Below the pieces are notes generated by a model, which did no database searches, was not told where the DNA came from, and saw nothing but the letters and a program-made list of their open reading frames with translations. DNA of 64,000 nucleotides from Anastrepha obliqua (lineage: Eukaryota; Arthropoda; Insecta; Diptera; Tephritidae), in NCBI RefSeq assembly GCF_027943255.1, contig NC_072894.1:130873601-130937600 (forward strand). Reading direction: 5' to 3'. A program made the position numbers and the translations under genes. This document shows, piece by piece, positions 46,717-58,739 of this stretch (within the stretch, counting starts at the first letter, position 1; each line of letters opens with the position of its first letter).

Positions 46717-47244
46717 TACAGGGTTGGCCATCTTAAACTGACCCATGTGATTATTAAAAAAATATGGAAAAAGAAACATTTTTTTGTGTTTCATTGTGAA
46801 AAACATTTAATTTAGTTCAAGGAGATTCGTTTACATCACTTTTTGAATATGATATCGCGCAAGTGGTCGCCCTTAGCACGTATTTGGATATGTACAGGGT
46901 TGGCCATCTTAAACTGACCCATGTGATTATTAAAAAAATATGGGAAAAGAAACATTTTTTTGTGTTTCATTGTGAAAAACATTTAATTTAGTTCAAGGAG
47001 ATTCGTTTACATCACTTTTTGAATATGATATCGCGCAAGTGGTGGCCCTTAGCACGTATTTGGATATGTACAGGGTTGGCCATATTAAACTGACCCATGT
47101 GATTATTAAAAAAATATGGAAAAAGAAACATTTTTTTGTGTTTCATTGTGAAAAACATTTAATTTAGTTCAAGGAGATTCGTTTACATCACTTTTTGAAT
47201 ATGATATCGCGCAAGTGGTCGCCCTTAGCTCGTATAGCGTAATG
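46717..47244. repeat. 176-bp tandem repeat, three copies, made of the transposon end
   Basis: TACAGGGTTGGCCAT starts at 46717, 46893 and 47069, exactly 176 bases apart each time. Each unit includes the inverted-repeat end, the stop region of the transposase and part of its C-terminus (CGCAAGTGGTCGCCCTTAGC). The first two units close with CACGTATTTGGATATG before the next TACAGGG; the third instead continues into the rest of the element. The units differ at only a few bases, so the expansion is recent. Confidence 0.92.
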
Positions 47245-47432
47245 TGCCCGTTTTTCGGCGTTTTCCATAGTTTTGGCCAGCGTCTCGGCCGATATGGCGG
47301 CTATTTCCCGTCGGATATTGGCCTTAAGTGCGCCTAGTGTCTTTGGCTTGTTGACGTAAACCTTAGATTTCAAATTACAGTAAAAAGTTATAGGGTTACT
47401 CAATGGGTCAGTTTAATATGGCCAACCCTGTA
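46717..47432 (-). mobile_element. Mariner-related element (DD41D-type C-terminus) with a triplicated end
   Basis: The outer ends are inverted repeats: CAGGGTTGGCCATCTTAAAC at 46719 and, inverted, CAGGGTTGGCCATATTAAAC ending at 47430. TA lies on both sides (46717-46718, 47431-47432). The minus-strand frame 47403-47188 gives a transposase C-terminus: LKSKVYVNKPKTLGALKANI, RREIAAISAETLAKTMENAE, HLRDIIFKK and a stop. This resembles the C-termini of the DD41D elements in the window. The rest of the gene is absent. The coding scrap starts directly inside the right inverted repeat, so this is a deletion derivative. Its left end is repeated three times in tandem (see the separate entry). Confidence 0.8.
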
Positions 47433-49825
47433 TATCTCCTTCTGATCTATAAAGAAATCAAGGGATATATTTCGACACTAAACACAATGTACTGGACTGA
47501 TCACTAAAAGTATTTTACTAATATGCGTAATATGGGGCTTCCATAGCGAATTATTTATACGCCAGTTTCTACAATTAAATACTTTCGCATACTTTTTCAA
47601 AAGACACCTGTAAGGAAAGCATTTCCAGGTATTTTCCATTGGTATTCCATTATGAAACTCTTTACTATTTTGCTAGTCTGTGGCCAAGGAATATCTCATG
47701 CTATGAATATCCTTCAGCTGATGGCACATTTGTGGGGATCATTTTATGGTTTGACTTATACATGGTCTGAAAAAAGAACCCGGTTTCCTACTTTAAGTCC
47801 CCGTAACATGATTTAGAGTGACTAACTTAAGAGGACTGGGTTGTTTAGATGTGTATAGTCAGCCAAATTGTGATAGAGTATCATAACGGGCTTCCATTTT
47901 TGACCTAAGTAGGACATTAGATCTATCTGCAGCAACTTGAATCTAACCTAACTTTATGAAGGTAACAAAAGAATGTTAAATGTGTTATCAGAAAATATAC
48001 TTGAATAGAAAAGTACGATTTCTTGCCAAATGTCGACAATCGAATTCGATAATCCTGTAAAAGAATCGCTAAACCAGTATATATGTATGTATGCATGTAT
48101 GTACGCACCCTGTATGTAAGTATATTAAAAAACCAAGCATTTGCTCACTTTATGCTTTGGTTAGGAGCATAATTTGATTTGTGATTTATTTGGGATTAGA
48201 AAAAGGCGAATGTTGCGGAGAAAGGGAATCGTAGCACAATAATTGCTTGGTAAATTGATTTTTTTTTTCATTGCAAAAGGAATACCTTGTTAAGATTGTA
48301 AATCCGATTAACATAATATATGTTGAGGGTATTAGAGATGCTTCAATTCCACTTCCGACCAAGTACAGTAGCCAACCACCAACTGACACAGTGAAGTGTG
48401 AGGAGTGGAAAACCTTTGGTGAATGGTAAAGGGTAAGGGAGAAAGAGGACATGGGTTATAGTTCTTAATCGAAGGGATTTACTAAAGCGATTATGTAGTT
48501 GATGTGTAAATCGATACTTTTCACTGAAATATAATATAATTTTTAAGTATCTTATGATAGAAAAGGATGAAGAGGATAACAAAAGAGCAGAGGCGTTGTG
48601 GATTACATATGAATGTTTGGGAAATTCTAAAGGGAATGCAAGACCAACAATGCTCTCCAAATAAAAGAGAAAAAGGCTTTAAGAAACTTAAAAAATATAA
48701 TCGAAAATACTGTAATGAAAACGTGGAAGAGAAAAAAAAACTGTGGAATGGCCTAGCTGCTGAAACGCACGCACACAATTTTCGAGGCACAAAAAATTAT
48801 CCGAAGCTAGTCAATGGCTGTTGCGGCAGGTACTCGTACATGGCACACCTACGCTGGCTGAGCCGTGATAAAAATTACGAATCGAACAAAAATGCCTAGA
48901 TAAACGTAGAATGAGGGAGCGGAATACTTGAATTGAATTATGCCATAGCTACGTAGAACCTTTTGTTTGGTTGTGTTAAATGAGCCGATGAGAGGATCAA
49001 AGATCACCACAGGCAAAGTAAAAAAGAAACATAAGACAACAGCGGATTAAAAATTACACGAAACACAGGAGAATAAAAAGGCAGTAACTGATATTCGAGG
49101 AAAATTTTCAACTACTTTTTATTACCTATCCTTTACTTGCGAGTGTTAGTTTTGTGAAGGTTGTAGCAATCGCTTGGTAGGATTTATTTTAATATAATTC
49201 CGTTATCAGCTGCATATCAGCACCGCTTTAGATGGCTTTATTTGCTTTCCATAATCAGCCATATGCCAGCACCAGCAAATCAGTTTCATTGTCGGAAGTC
49301 AGTTTGGTCTCTTGCTTTTTTTTCCAACCATTCATTGCAGCTGACTTACTAATTAATCGCATTCAAAATGCTCAACATGATTAGAGCACAGCATTTTGCT
49401 GGGATCCATTAAACTTTAAAATAATTAGTTGTTGCTGCTTTTACATTCATTTGCATTGCCACTCTGCGTTTTCGGCCACCACTTACGTTTTCGAAAGAAA
49501 AAAGTGTTGAGTGAAAAGTTAATGTTGGCTAAATGACCAGCATTTAAAAAGCATATAAGAGGACTACTCAAGCTCGATGATACTGCGTAACAACAACAAT
49601 GCTTTTGGGATGGGTACTTCTTTATTGCCCAGTTATGAATCAGTGCCCCTCAAAGATATTCGGTGCGTATTGGGAGTCAGGCGCATTGTCCGGCCTGCGG
49701 AGTTGCTGACCGAAGCCTAATTAGCTGATTAGATCGAAACGCGGTTTATGCGTGTTAATGTATGCATGTGTGGGAGTACTAGGGTGCGTCTGTTTATTAG
49801 AGGTTCTTAAACTTTTTAAATTCAT
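47433..49825. other. Non-coding stretch
   Basis: No gene recognised. A TATG/CATG-rich patch lies near 48075-48105. A 110-codon plus-strand frame (48567-48899) is Lys-rich, lacks a domain and is not called. Confidence 0.5.
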
Positions 49826-49890
49826 CAAATCATAGAAAAAGGGTTTTCTAATAGCGGTCGCTCTTCGGCAGGCTATGGCAAAACTCCTAC
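49826..49890 (+). mobile_element. SINE internal fragment
   Basis: GGGTTTTCTAATAGCGGTCG, then CTCTTCGGCAGGCTATGGCA and AAACTCC, matches the segment just after the SINE head at 38055-38105. Confidence 0.6.
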
Positions 49891-52154
49891 CCTTTATTGT
49901 TGAAGTGCCAGTGCAGCGTTTATTATTTTACTTCTTCCTTTAGCGATAATAATTTTTGATTTTAATAAATTTTGCGATAACGAGTTGCACTTCAAGTTAA
50001 TTATTGTAAAGGGTATTGTATTTTTGTATTTTATTCACAATTAACACCGGCCCTTAAAACTTAACCATCCTTTATATAAAACAATTTTATTTTTCTGCGC
50101 GAAACGTATTTATTCTGAAACTTTCGAGTACTCTATATCCAACCTTGAGCTGCGTTTCCTTCAGCAAGTTTGCTCACAGTTATTCGTAGATTACTTTTTG
50201 CTAAGCGATTCAAAGGAAAAACTGTTTTTTTTTTAATTCGGCCCACCCTAATGTGTAGTAATATATGCAAAGAATGCTTTTTGTGGTTCCATTTTGGGTT
50301 GAAACTCAACCTTTCGCTTCATTCGCTTCACATTGTTTTGTATTTTTTCTCAAACATTTTTCTTTTTCAATCTAAGCCATTTTTTTCTATTACGCACTTA
50401 TCCACGTAAATATATTTATGTCTGTATGTATTAATGTATGCACATATTTATATTATATTAAAAAATGCATATCATTGTTGATCGCCTCACTGAAGTGGAA
50501 CAAATTAGTTTATTTCTTTTGCACCTTCCCTCTCTTCTAGTAAATTCTCACTTAGTACCCCCCAACCGCACGCTAATTTAACATACAGATTAATAACGCA
50601 CAAATGTTCGAAATTTCAATTTTAATTTGAGTTCAACGAGTGTAAAGAAATTAAAATGATTTAACAGTTTTTATTTTTAATGATTTTTCTGCAATTTTAT
50701 TATTGGCGGCTGGCTGTAGAGATTACGCCGCGAACTGGAAAGTTTGGACGCGTGGCTTCACTTAAGTATGTGTGTGCGGTTGTGTGGCTGTGTGTGTGTG
50801 TGCTTTCAAGCAAAACACTCCGAATAATTTAGTTCATTCTTCTAAGCTTACAAATTTCCTTCCATTTGCATGTGCGCCCATACACATCCACACACACACA
50901 CACACATTCATAGGCATTTACGTACATGTGCGCACTCATTAATACTAATTTGTATGAGCACTTTAGTACGCGTCATAATGACTTGGCATTTACTCAAAAA
51001 CGCAGCAAGTCGAAGGATTTATTAATTTCATTTTTCACGCTTTCTGCCTATTTCTCTTTGCCTAGCCTACACAAACATACGCAAATGCGCCAATACACAA
51101 GCGCACAAACACATTTTCTTACCTTTCTGTCATTTCACCAACTCCAAGTCATTGTGTTAATTTGTTTATTAGTGCAAAAAGGGTGAAGTGGTAAATTATT
51201 ATTTCGGTTTGCTTTTGTTTGAGTTGATGGCTTGAAATTAAATTTTCTTACAGCAAACTGATTGATGAAATGTTGGTTGGTGGGGCAGAGGGGAGGCGTG
51301 AAAAACTAAGTGATAAATATTCAATTAAGTGGCCATGTGAACAGGTTAACGAATCACGCTGGGGGGCGTAGGGCGCATATTTTTTCAAAGGATTTAATTT
51401 GGTTAAGTGAATTAGGTAAAGTTTGTAGGTTATGTATAGCTTGCGGGAGGCGAGTTAAGACAACGCCCCCAACGCCAAAAAATAATTAAGTCCATATATG
51501 AATCAAAGTAATAATACGTTAAGTATAAAGTTACGCCCCGACTCCTTAAATTGAGGTCAAATAGCCAATTCAAAACTGTGATTAACGTTTCGGTCCCCTT
51601 GCTACGAAGGCGGTAATTAGTGCTTCACGCCTACTCCGAAAACCAATTTTCAAATGAGTTTGATTTTTGGTAAGAAAATCTGTAATGGTGCTTGAGGAAT
51701 GAGTTGCATTGTGCTTCGAAAAATATCCAGTTTCTCGAATTACCTGCACTGATTGACGATTGGTGCTCCATTCAAGAAATGCGGGTATTTGCATGGTAGG
51801 TTTCTCGATTGGGCCACATTTTTTCCAAATAAATTGAAACAATTCGTAAACGGTGCTCCTGGATGAGTCTATTCGTGATGCATTTTCAAGCGAAACTAAA
51901 CTTAAACCAGCGGAGGATAGTTGAATCGGCAGTCGCAGGAAACCGTATTGCCAATTTAAAGTTTCCACAGCTCTTCAATAAAAATTTGCTTCCGATTGAA
52001 ATTGCGAAAAAAGTTGCGATTTTGCGAAAATTAAAAATAAGTAACGAAAGCGTAAAAATGCAAGTATACATATCCATTGATGTGGCTATAACTTCGCGAA
52101 ACCATTGTTTTTCTTTTTAGATCAGATAATTCAGATAAGACATGGAGGACTACA
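49891..52154. other. Non-coding stretch with CA/TG microsatellites
   Basis: (TG)n lies at about 50789-50802 and (CA)n at about 50889-50906. A 128-codon minus-strand frame at 51968-51582 has mixed composition, but I recognise no domain. It might be an unclassified transposon relic. Confidence 0.45.
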
Positions 52155-52800
52155 AATAAACTCAAGAAATGAAGAGACGCAGTCATAGTCGGTAGCCTCG
52201 GTCGGCAATGCAGACTCTGCTGCAAAACGCAAAAAATACGAGCAACGTTCTGACACTGTCCGAGAATTTATTGAAAAAGGGCCAGTGATCATTGACGAGG
52301 ACCCTTGAAAATCAATGAGTACCCCGCAAGGGAGCTTAATGTTTCTGCGGATTCTAGCCGTTGAATTGCTTATGAAGATCTCTGGTATAAGTCCTACATT
52401 ATGTGCAGTAGACAGTCTACGTCGGAGTAAACACGAGAGGAACGAGTTAGCCGATGAAAACGCCTTCTAAACAAAATTAAATTAATTAAATGACGAAAAG
52501 TGGTTGACCAAGACCAAGAGGTCAACTACAGATGTTCCTGTTGCCGTGCTCACGAAGTTTCTAGCCACTATTATGGTTTTAGGGGTTGTGAGCAACAAAC
52601 TTTTTTTACTCAAGGATTTCGAGTGAATTCTGTTGCATATATCGAGGTTCTGAAGACTGCAGCCCATAGATCAGAGCCCATACATCTTTCAGCAAGATGC
52701 TGCTCCGTCACACAGAGCGATCGTGGCACAAGTTTCAATTGCTGAAAATGATCATGACCACATAATACCGAACATATAGTCGTCCAATTAAAAATAATAA
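52155..52800 (+). mobile_element. Tc1/mariner-superfamily transposase pseudogene
   Basis: The plus strand reads a transposase in shifting frames: NADSAAKRKKYEQRSDTVRE, then an LNVSADSSR-like HTH, then YEDLWYKSYIM and KRLLNKIKLN. A degraded first-Asp region follows (WLTKTK), then VPVAVLTKF, TIMVLGVV, GFRVNSVAYIEVL and YIFQQDAAPSHRAIVAQ (second Asp at about 52695). The third acidic residue and C-terminus were not found, and the homology fades by about 52800. There are many stops and indels. It is clearly not one of the DD34D or DD41D families described above. Confidence 0.7.
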
Positions 52801-54274
52801 AAAAAAGTTGTTCTGGCGCCGTCTGGTGGATGCATAGTGCCTTCACAAATGTTTTGAAATCGCTTCGGTTTTCAGCCTTTGCCTTGACTTTAGTCCACAT
52901 CGCTTTAATTCCGGTGAGGCTGATTTCTTCATTCAGATTGCTTCCCCATGAGCCTCGCGCGATCGCATGAGGAAACGCTTCTGCTGTCGAAATAAAACGT
53001 TGTGTTGTTGTTTAATGTGTTATGTCCATACTGGGGATCGGACTCAGCACCCACTGCCTGTTAAGCCTATTCGTATTCGAAACGCCCATTCCTATTTCTC
53101 CGCAATCTAAAACTTATGCAAACAGATGTATAAAAAACAACAATAACAATGTGGGTGTCGATATATTTTTGAGGTGGCCCCTAAATCACCCATTACGCTG
53201 TAATTAATATGTTTTTATTGTACCTATTCATGTATGACTGTAAGTATACATAAAATTAAATTGACAAAATACCACACACATGAAAAAACCGACAAAATAC
53301 ACAGAAATACATTTTTTAGGCATTAACTGTTTATCAGCTTGTTTGTTTGTATGTGCATATGCAAGATGCAAGCGCTCATTAACCGTGTGGCTTGTCCAAC
53401 ATAAAAGTCTTTTGCTATCGCACCGCCCCCCTGAGAGTACTTGGCAACACTGATTACAACGCTTTGAATTGCTTTTCCGATGTAGCTGCTGCTGTAGCCG
53501 CCATTGGAGCGTTCAAATCCTTTATTCCTTGCTTTGCTGTTTTTGTTATTTCTTAAGGTCCTGCTTTAACATACTAATAGGTCACTTTCTGTGCTGTGCT
53601 CGCCAATCTCCTTCCGTATTGCCACATTATACTGCAACTGTTGGTATCATTTATTTTCACTTGCTGTTGTTGTTATTGCTATTGTAGATATTGTATATCT
53701 AGATATCTGTAGATGTCACATTTCTTAAAATTCCTGCATTTGCACGCGCATCAGACTTTCATTGAGAAATGGTTGGAAAGGACAAAATATCTAAGATGTA
53801 AGCTTTTTGTGGACTTCGAGCGATCTAAGAAGGAAAAATGCGATGTAACTGATAATAAGGAATGTGCCCAGAGGGTATCTTAAGCTTGGCCAGTGATTTG
53901 CTATGTTACTTATCTTACAATACACACAATCTCACACACGCACACACCCTCACACCCACACACATCCATATTACTAAACGCACCCACTGGCTAGCAAACA
54001 AGCGCACACAAAGCAGTTGCCCCCGTATTATGTTATATTATAACCAGATATGTGTTCGGCCAGATATGCACTTTATTTAGAGCTCTCCGTATGCATTGTG
54101 ACCCTTTTTCATTCACATACGCATCAGCTGCTAAATTGGCATATTTTCTGTGTAATACGCCCCTTAAACTAGAAATAAACGCCCAGTAAGGAATGGTTCC
54201 GTCTAATTCACAAGCGATGAGTTTCTAAATAACTTGCGTACATAACTACCAGAGTCTGGGTTGATGCGAAACTA
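52801..54274. other. Non-coding stretch
   Basis: No gene supported. 52801-53000 is GC-richer and may belong to the transposon to its left. CACACAC-rich sequence occurs near 53930-53965. Confidence 0.45.
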
Positions 54275-54364
54275 CCATGCGGAAGTATCCAGGTTCGAAT
54301 CTCCGTGCATGAAACACAAATCGATAGAAAAAGTTGTTTCTAAAGCCATTCTGCCATTCGGAGT
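54275..54364 (+). mobile_element. SINE head with B box, internally deleted
   Basis: AGGTTCGAATCTCCGTGCAT (B box at 54292-54302) and a following GAAAAAGTTGTTTCTAA block match the SINE head. The sequence then jumps to GCCATTCTGCCATTCGGAGT of the body and ends abruptly where an RNase H LINE begins. Confidence 0.65.
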
Positions 54365-55190
54365 ATAGATCTTCTGTTCGCAAACTGGAGTTTGAGGGTC
54401 GAGCCAAGGCAATCTTTTCAGGTAGGCAGGATTGGAATGAAAGGAAAATCTGTACCGAGGCAGATAGCTCTGTCTTCACTGACGGCTCCCAGATAGAATC
54501 GGAAGATGGAGGAGGGATTTTCTCTAAATCAACCAATTTATCTATTTCCTTTAAACTGGCGAATACTGGTAGTGTTTTTCAGACAGAAGGCTTTGTGATC
54601 CTGCAGATTGCAAATTGCTTAGGGAATATGGGAGCGAGGGAGATATTAACATTTTTCCCGATAGTCAAGTCGCGATCAAAGCTCTGGCGACGCAATGGCA
54701 CAGATCCAAACTAGTTAACTCCAGGAAGGAAGAAATCAGATCTCATGGATGTGCAGGTAGCATTTCTCTGATCTGGATGCCAGGGCATCGGTATCCCACT
54801 GACTGTTGTTAAAAGGGAATCGCAGAATTGATTTCTCAGGAAAGAAGTGTGCAATTCGAAAATCCTTTGGACCCAGTGCCATAGACGTAGGACGCAGAAA
54901 GGCCTGGGTACGCCACACCATTCAATTTACAAATTCGCGGCTTTGCTTACCGGTACTCACACAGAAAAGCTGGGTTTACCATATAACCCCCATTGTAAAA
55001 GTTGCGGTGACGTTTCAGAGAAGGAGACTGTTGAGTATTTTCTCTGTAAATGTCTGGGTTTGGTAGTCAGACGATTAAGGTCCCTGTGATTTTCTTTCTT
55101 CGACAGCCTGGGGCAGTGCTCCAATCTGAAATCCATTAATCTACTCTGTTACAGAAACAGCTGTGGTTGGCTGTAGGTAACTGCCCGTTG
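54365..55190 (+). mobile_element. RNase H-bearing LINE (family A), RNase H to C-terminus
   Basis: The plus strand reads RKLEFEGRAKAIFSGRQDWN, then the RNase H core SVFTDGSQIESEDGGG (catalytic Asp at about 54480). A shift leads to DINIFPDSQVAIKALATQW (second acidic motif), then SLIWMPGHRYPTD (conserved His). After more shifts comes the zinc knuckle HCKSCGDVSEKETVEYFLCK near 54990-55045, followed by VRRLRSL. This is the same family as the minus-strand copy at 10716-11580, which lacks the RNase H centre. The key RNase H residues are visible here, but the frame is broken at least three times. RT is not present upstream; a SINE fragment abuts instead. Confidence 0.8.
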
Positions 55191-56654
55191 GTATCTCCTT
55201 TTCCCTGCAGGGTATGCCAAATTCGCTATTTGTATGCTGAAGAAGTCATCATCTTACGCATTCAGCGCTCACACACACACACACATGCATACACAGACAC
55301 ACAAACTCAATCATATGAGCACGAAAACATGTAATATCTTTTCGCAAAGCTTGCGGGCTTTCAAAGGCATTTAGTATACATGAGCAGATCCATTCGAAGA
55401 ATGTAGACCCACAACCTTTTCTACAATCGTAAATACTTTGCTTGCTGCTAGCTGGAATGAATGGCTTGCCAGTAAATATCCTTTTGAACCAAAAAAGTCA
55501 CAAATACAATACCAAACTCAAATGAGGCACAAACAACTCAGACGCAGTGCTTTGCACATCAGCATGTCGCCCATTGCAGGGATGAGCGCGTAAACATACA
55601 CACATACATGCATGCAAAGAGATATACCTATGCACGTCTGTATGCCCACATTGGCATTTATTTATCCCTTTTCGCCTGCAACCTTCCGCTAGTTACCCAA
55701 AACATTTATTTCACTCCCTTCTCCTCCTCATATCCTTTCTTTGCTCAGTATTGGAAGTACACTTTCCAACTTTAAAATACACGTTAATTTGCTTGAGCGT
55801 TTGCAGCATTAAACTGTGTTTTGTAAACGCAATTAATTTCTTAATCTAAACTTTTACAATGCACGAGCCAACTTTTTACATTCACACTCTCACTCAGCCA
55901 CACATACACAGGTATCCGGGAATACGAAAGCATGTAAATGCCTGATACTTTTCAAGTGATATGGGCGTATGTATGCGTGAATGTGTATGCGAATATATCG
56001 AAAGCGGTTTGTGCATGACAACTTCTTGGGAAAAGTTGTATCAAGTTTAATTGTCTATGTAATGGAAATAGTCATTAGGACTTTAGTTGGTCGGAGAGTT
56101 TCAAAGTTATCGATAGTAAATAGTTTTCCCAGGAAAGTGTAAATTTTTAAAGATCTTAAGAAAATGAAATTTTCGTGCAGTTTTCCTGGTCCCTGAACTT
56201 TTATTTAACCCATAAAAATGAGCCTTATTGCGAGTAGCGCTAATGGAGTAATAAAAATGGTACTAAAAAAACCTATTAAAGCGACGGCATGAATCATACT
56301 CAGCAAAAAAGTTTTTTTTTTATTATTAGTGCAAGAAATTTTATCGATTTTTATTTATAACACCAAAAAAAAAAGATTTACATAAAAAATAATTTGGCGC
56401 TATAACCGTGTGTCTGTTTAGACCCTGCTATTTTGGGCGCCAGTTGTTTTTGTCTATAGACTGCATATAAGGGCCGTGAAAGAGACAGTACTTCTCAAAG
56501 GCAATCTCAAAAATCATGGCAACTCAGTGGAAAGAAAAACTTGAGGTCGCACGAGTTGAGTGAAGGAAATCCATATAAATTCAAATGCCAGACTTTGCGC
56601 AAACTTACAAGAAATGCAATCAATTTGCGACAGAATTTTTAACTTTTTCATTAG
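55191..56654. other. Non-coding stretch with CA-rich patches
   Basis: No gene recognised. (CA)n lies at about 55270-55285. Near 56388-56405, TTGGCGCTATAACCG matches in reverse the 3' terminal bases of the RTE-like LINE, but the match is too short to call. Confidence 0.5.
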
Positions 56655-56780
56655 AGTTTGTAGACAAATTTTGCTGAAATTTGAGTACGCAGTTCTATAG
56701 CCCTTTGAATTTTGTTATAATAAAGTGCAAGGTTCTTCGATTAGCTTAAAAATCACGGTAATTTTTTATTTTTTTTTTCT
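56655..56780 (+). repeat. Dispersed AT-rich repeat, another copy
   Basis: Blocks TGAAATTTGAGTACGCAG, TTCTATAGCCCTTTGAATTT, TATAATAAAGTGCAAGGTT, AGCTTAAAAATCACGG and a T-rich end follow the order seen at 9905-10015 and 6475-6590. Confidence 0.5.
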
Positions 56781-58739
56781 GACCAATACTAATGATCATC
56801 AGTTTGTACCACTACTGCAAAACTCCAGATAAAAGCTATGCCGAAACTAAGTTAAGAAACCTGTTATCCTTAGCGGCCGCATCCTCAGGTGATGGATAAA
56901 GGTGCATCTTCGAGATATGGGTGGTAGGAAAGAAGTAAAATATCTCCTGCGAACCACACACATCGGAGACGTAAGTTTCGTTAAAAAAAACCCAAGAAAT
57001 GATGCGACCCTTGCCTATTGGGTAGGTTTGACAGGCGGGGTATTAAGTAAGGCTGTTTTCTAACGGAGTCCAGGCCATCTCGGCTTGTTACGGTGGCCTT
57101 GCTATTGCATGGGACGCTGCCATGGTCGACTGGTTATTTCTCCTCAATACTCCTTGGTCACCACGCATGGCGACATACGCAACTCCCAACAAAAACCAGC
57201 ATAACCATTACTCAATTATGGGTAATCTGGGCAATCTGCCCACAGACTGTCCATGTATATGCCTCTGATAGAATTGAAATAATTAATTAATTAATTTCTG
57301 TTTCCAAGGCTTGCCTTGGTGTTTCTAATTTGCGCCGGTTAGCATGCTTTCATGGACTTGGACGAAAATCGCTTAGGGGCCCATCAAGAAGGACACGTTG
57401 AGAACGCTACGGCCGCTGTTCAAATCTTGACTCCTGTTAATAACATTATTTTCGTCTGCTTATTTCTACTTAGCCGCGGCTTTCACTTAGTTCATTGTGA
57501 TCCTTTATTGGCCAATACAGGTATTGTACTTGTATCAAATGTCTCACTTTTTTGCTGTAGTTATTGAATTTTTGCTCGATGGCTGTTGTCATCATCTATT
57601 TAAATGAATGTCATTTCTGTCAGTCGCCACTGGTAATGCCAACTTATGATAGTTAAAATTTTAGTTTCATCACAACTAAGAACGTCACGAAATAAAGAGC
57701 TGGAAATTCAGCCCTAACTCTTGGTGCCTTTTTATTTAAGTTGTTATTTGATTTTTATGTTTGCATTGCGACACTAATAACTTCTGTCATTGGAGTATTT
57801 TTGGGTCTCGGCTGCCTTATTTAATTTTACTGTTAAAATATTTTTCGACTTGTCTGTTTGACGTGACCAATCAGGGTGAGGACGATGCGAACGAGAATGA
57901 CGTGAACTTCTCGGCTTCAACTCACAGACATTGCGGCAGCAACTAATGTACTCACACATATGTATAGCTATATACAAAATGTTTGCGCTAGTTTGCAATA
58001 GTATTGGATATGTCGTGCCTTTCGACAATTTCGGCCTAAAGTTTAGGTGACAAAAATACCTGAATATTTACCTAAATTTGCCTTTTTATAGCATCCATTG
58101 ATGGTGTGGCATGGCCATTAGGGGTGGATTTGCTTTTCATAACTCGCATTAGTATGACAAAAGCACAGTGTACTTACACGAATATACTACCATTTTATTA
58201 TGAACGTATTTGTTTAGAAGGACATGCATTTCAGGTGGCCACAATACAACCTGGCTAATCAGAAAACGGCGCGTAGCAGCTGTTCGTGTGTTAATTAGCA
58301 GTTAAAAAAATCAAATGGATACATACATACAAACATACATATATACTTATGCCTGTATCAATAGTTCCATAGTCAATTTTATAATACCGACTGACACGTA
58401 AATATTTACTCCTTCATTTAACGACAAACATAATTTTCCTGTAATGCTCAAGGGCCTAATGAATTTTACTATATGCCTTATGCGCTCCTTTAACACCAAA
58501 CGTTTCCTGCGGTTCATACTGCAGTTGCTAACATAAGGCTTCTAGTAGTTTTAACACCTGCTTTCACTCTTACATTTATAGGTTTCATATTATTTTTTTC
58601 TTTTTTAGTAAGAGGATTCACCAAAGCACGCATACTCAGGCGAATCTTTCAATGCTCGAAATAGATTTTTCTGTTAGCACCATTCTGTTTTACAGCTTCA
58701 ACGGACGCAAATATTACACCTTTAAAAATCAGTTTCACC
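56781..58739. other. Non-coding stretch
   Basis: No gene supported. 56870-57340 is GC-richer (TCTCGGCTTGTTACGGTGGC and neighbours) and could be a LINE 5' region. I cannot confirm it. Confidence 0.4.

Noticed and set aside
46500..47760. Weakly similar segments around CAGCTGATGG at about 46538 and 47713, flanking the triplicated transposon
   Set aside because: The match beyond the ten-base core is loose and interrupted, and may be chance in AT-rich DNA.
48567..48899. 110-codon Lys-rich plus-strand frame
   Set aside because: Compositional, with no domain and no splice or promoter context.
51582..51968. 128-codon minus-strand frame with mixed composition
   Set aside because: Looks more protein-like than most open frames here but matches no family I recognise, and it lacks splice or start context.
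56385..56405. TTGGCGCTATAACCG as another 3' end of the RTE-like LINE (minus strand)
   Set aside because: Only about 15 bases match before the sequences diverge, which is too short to call.
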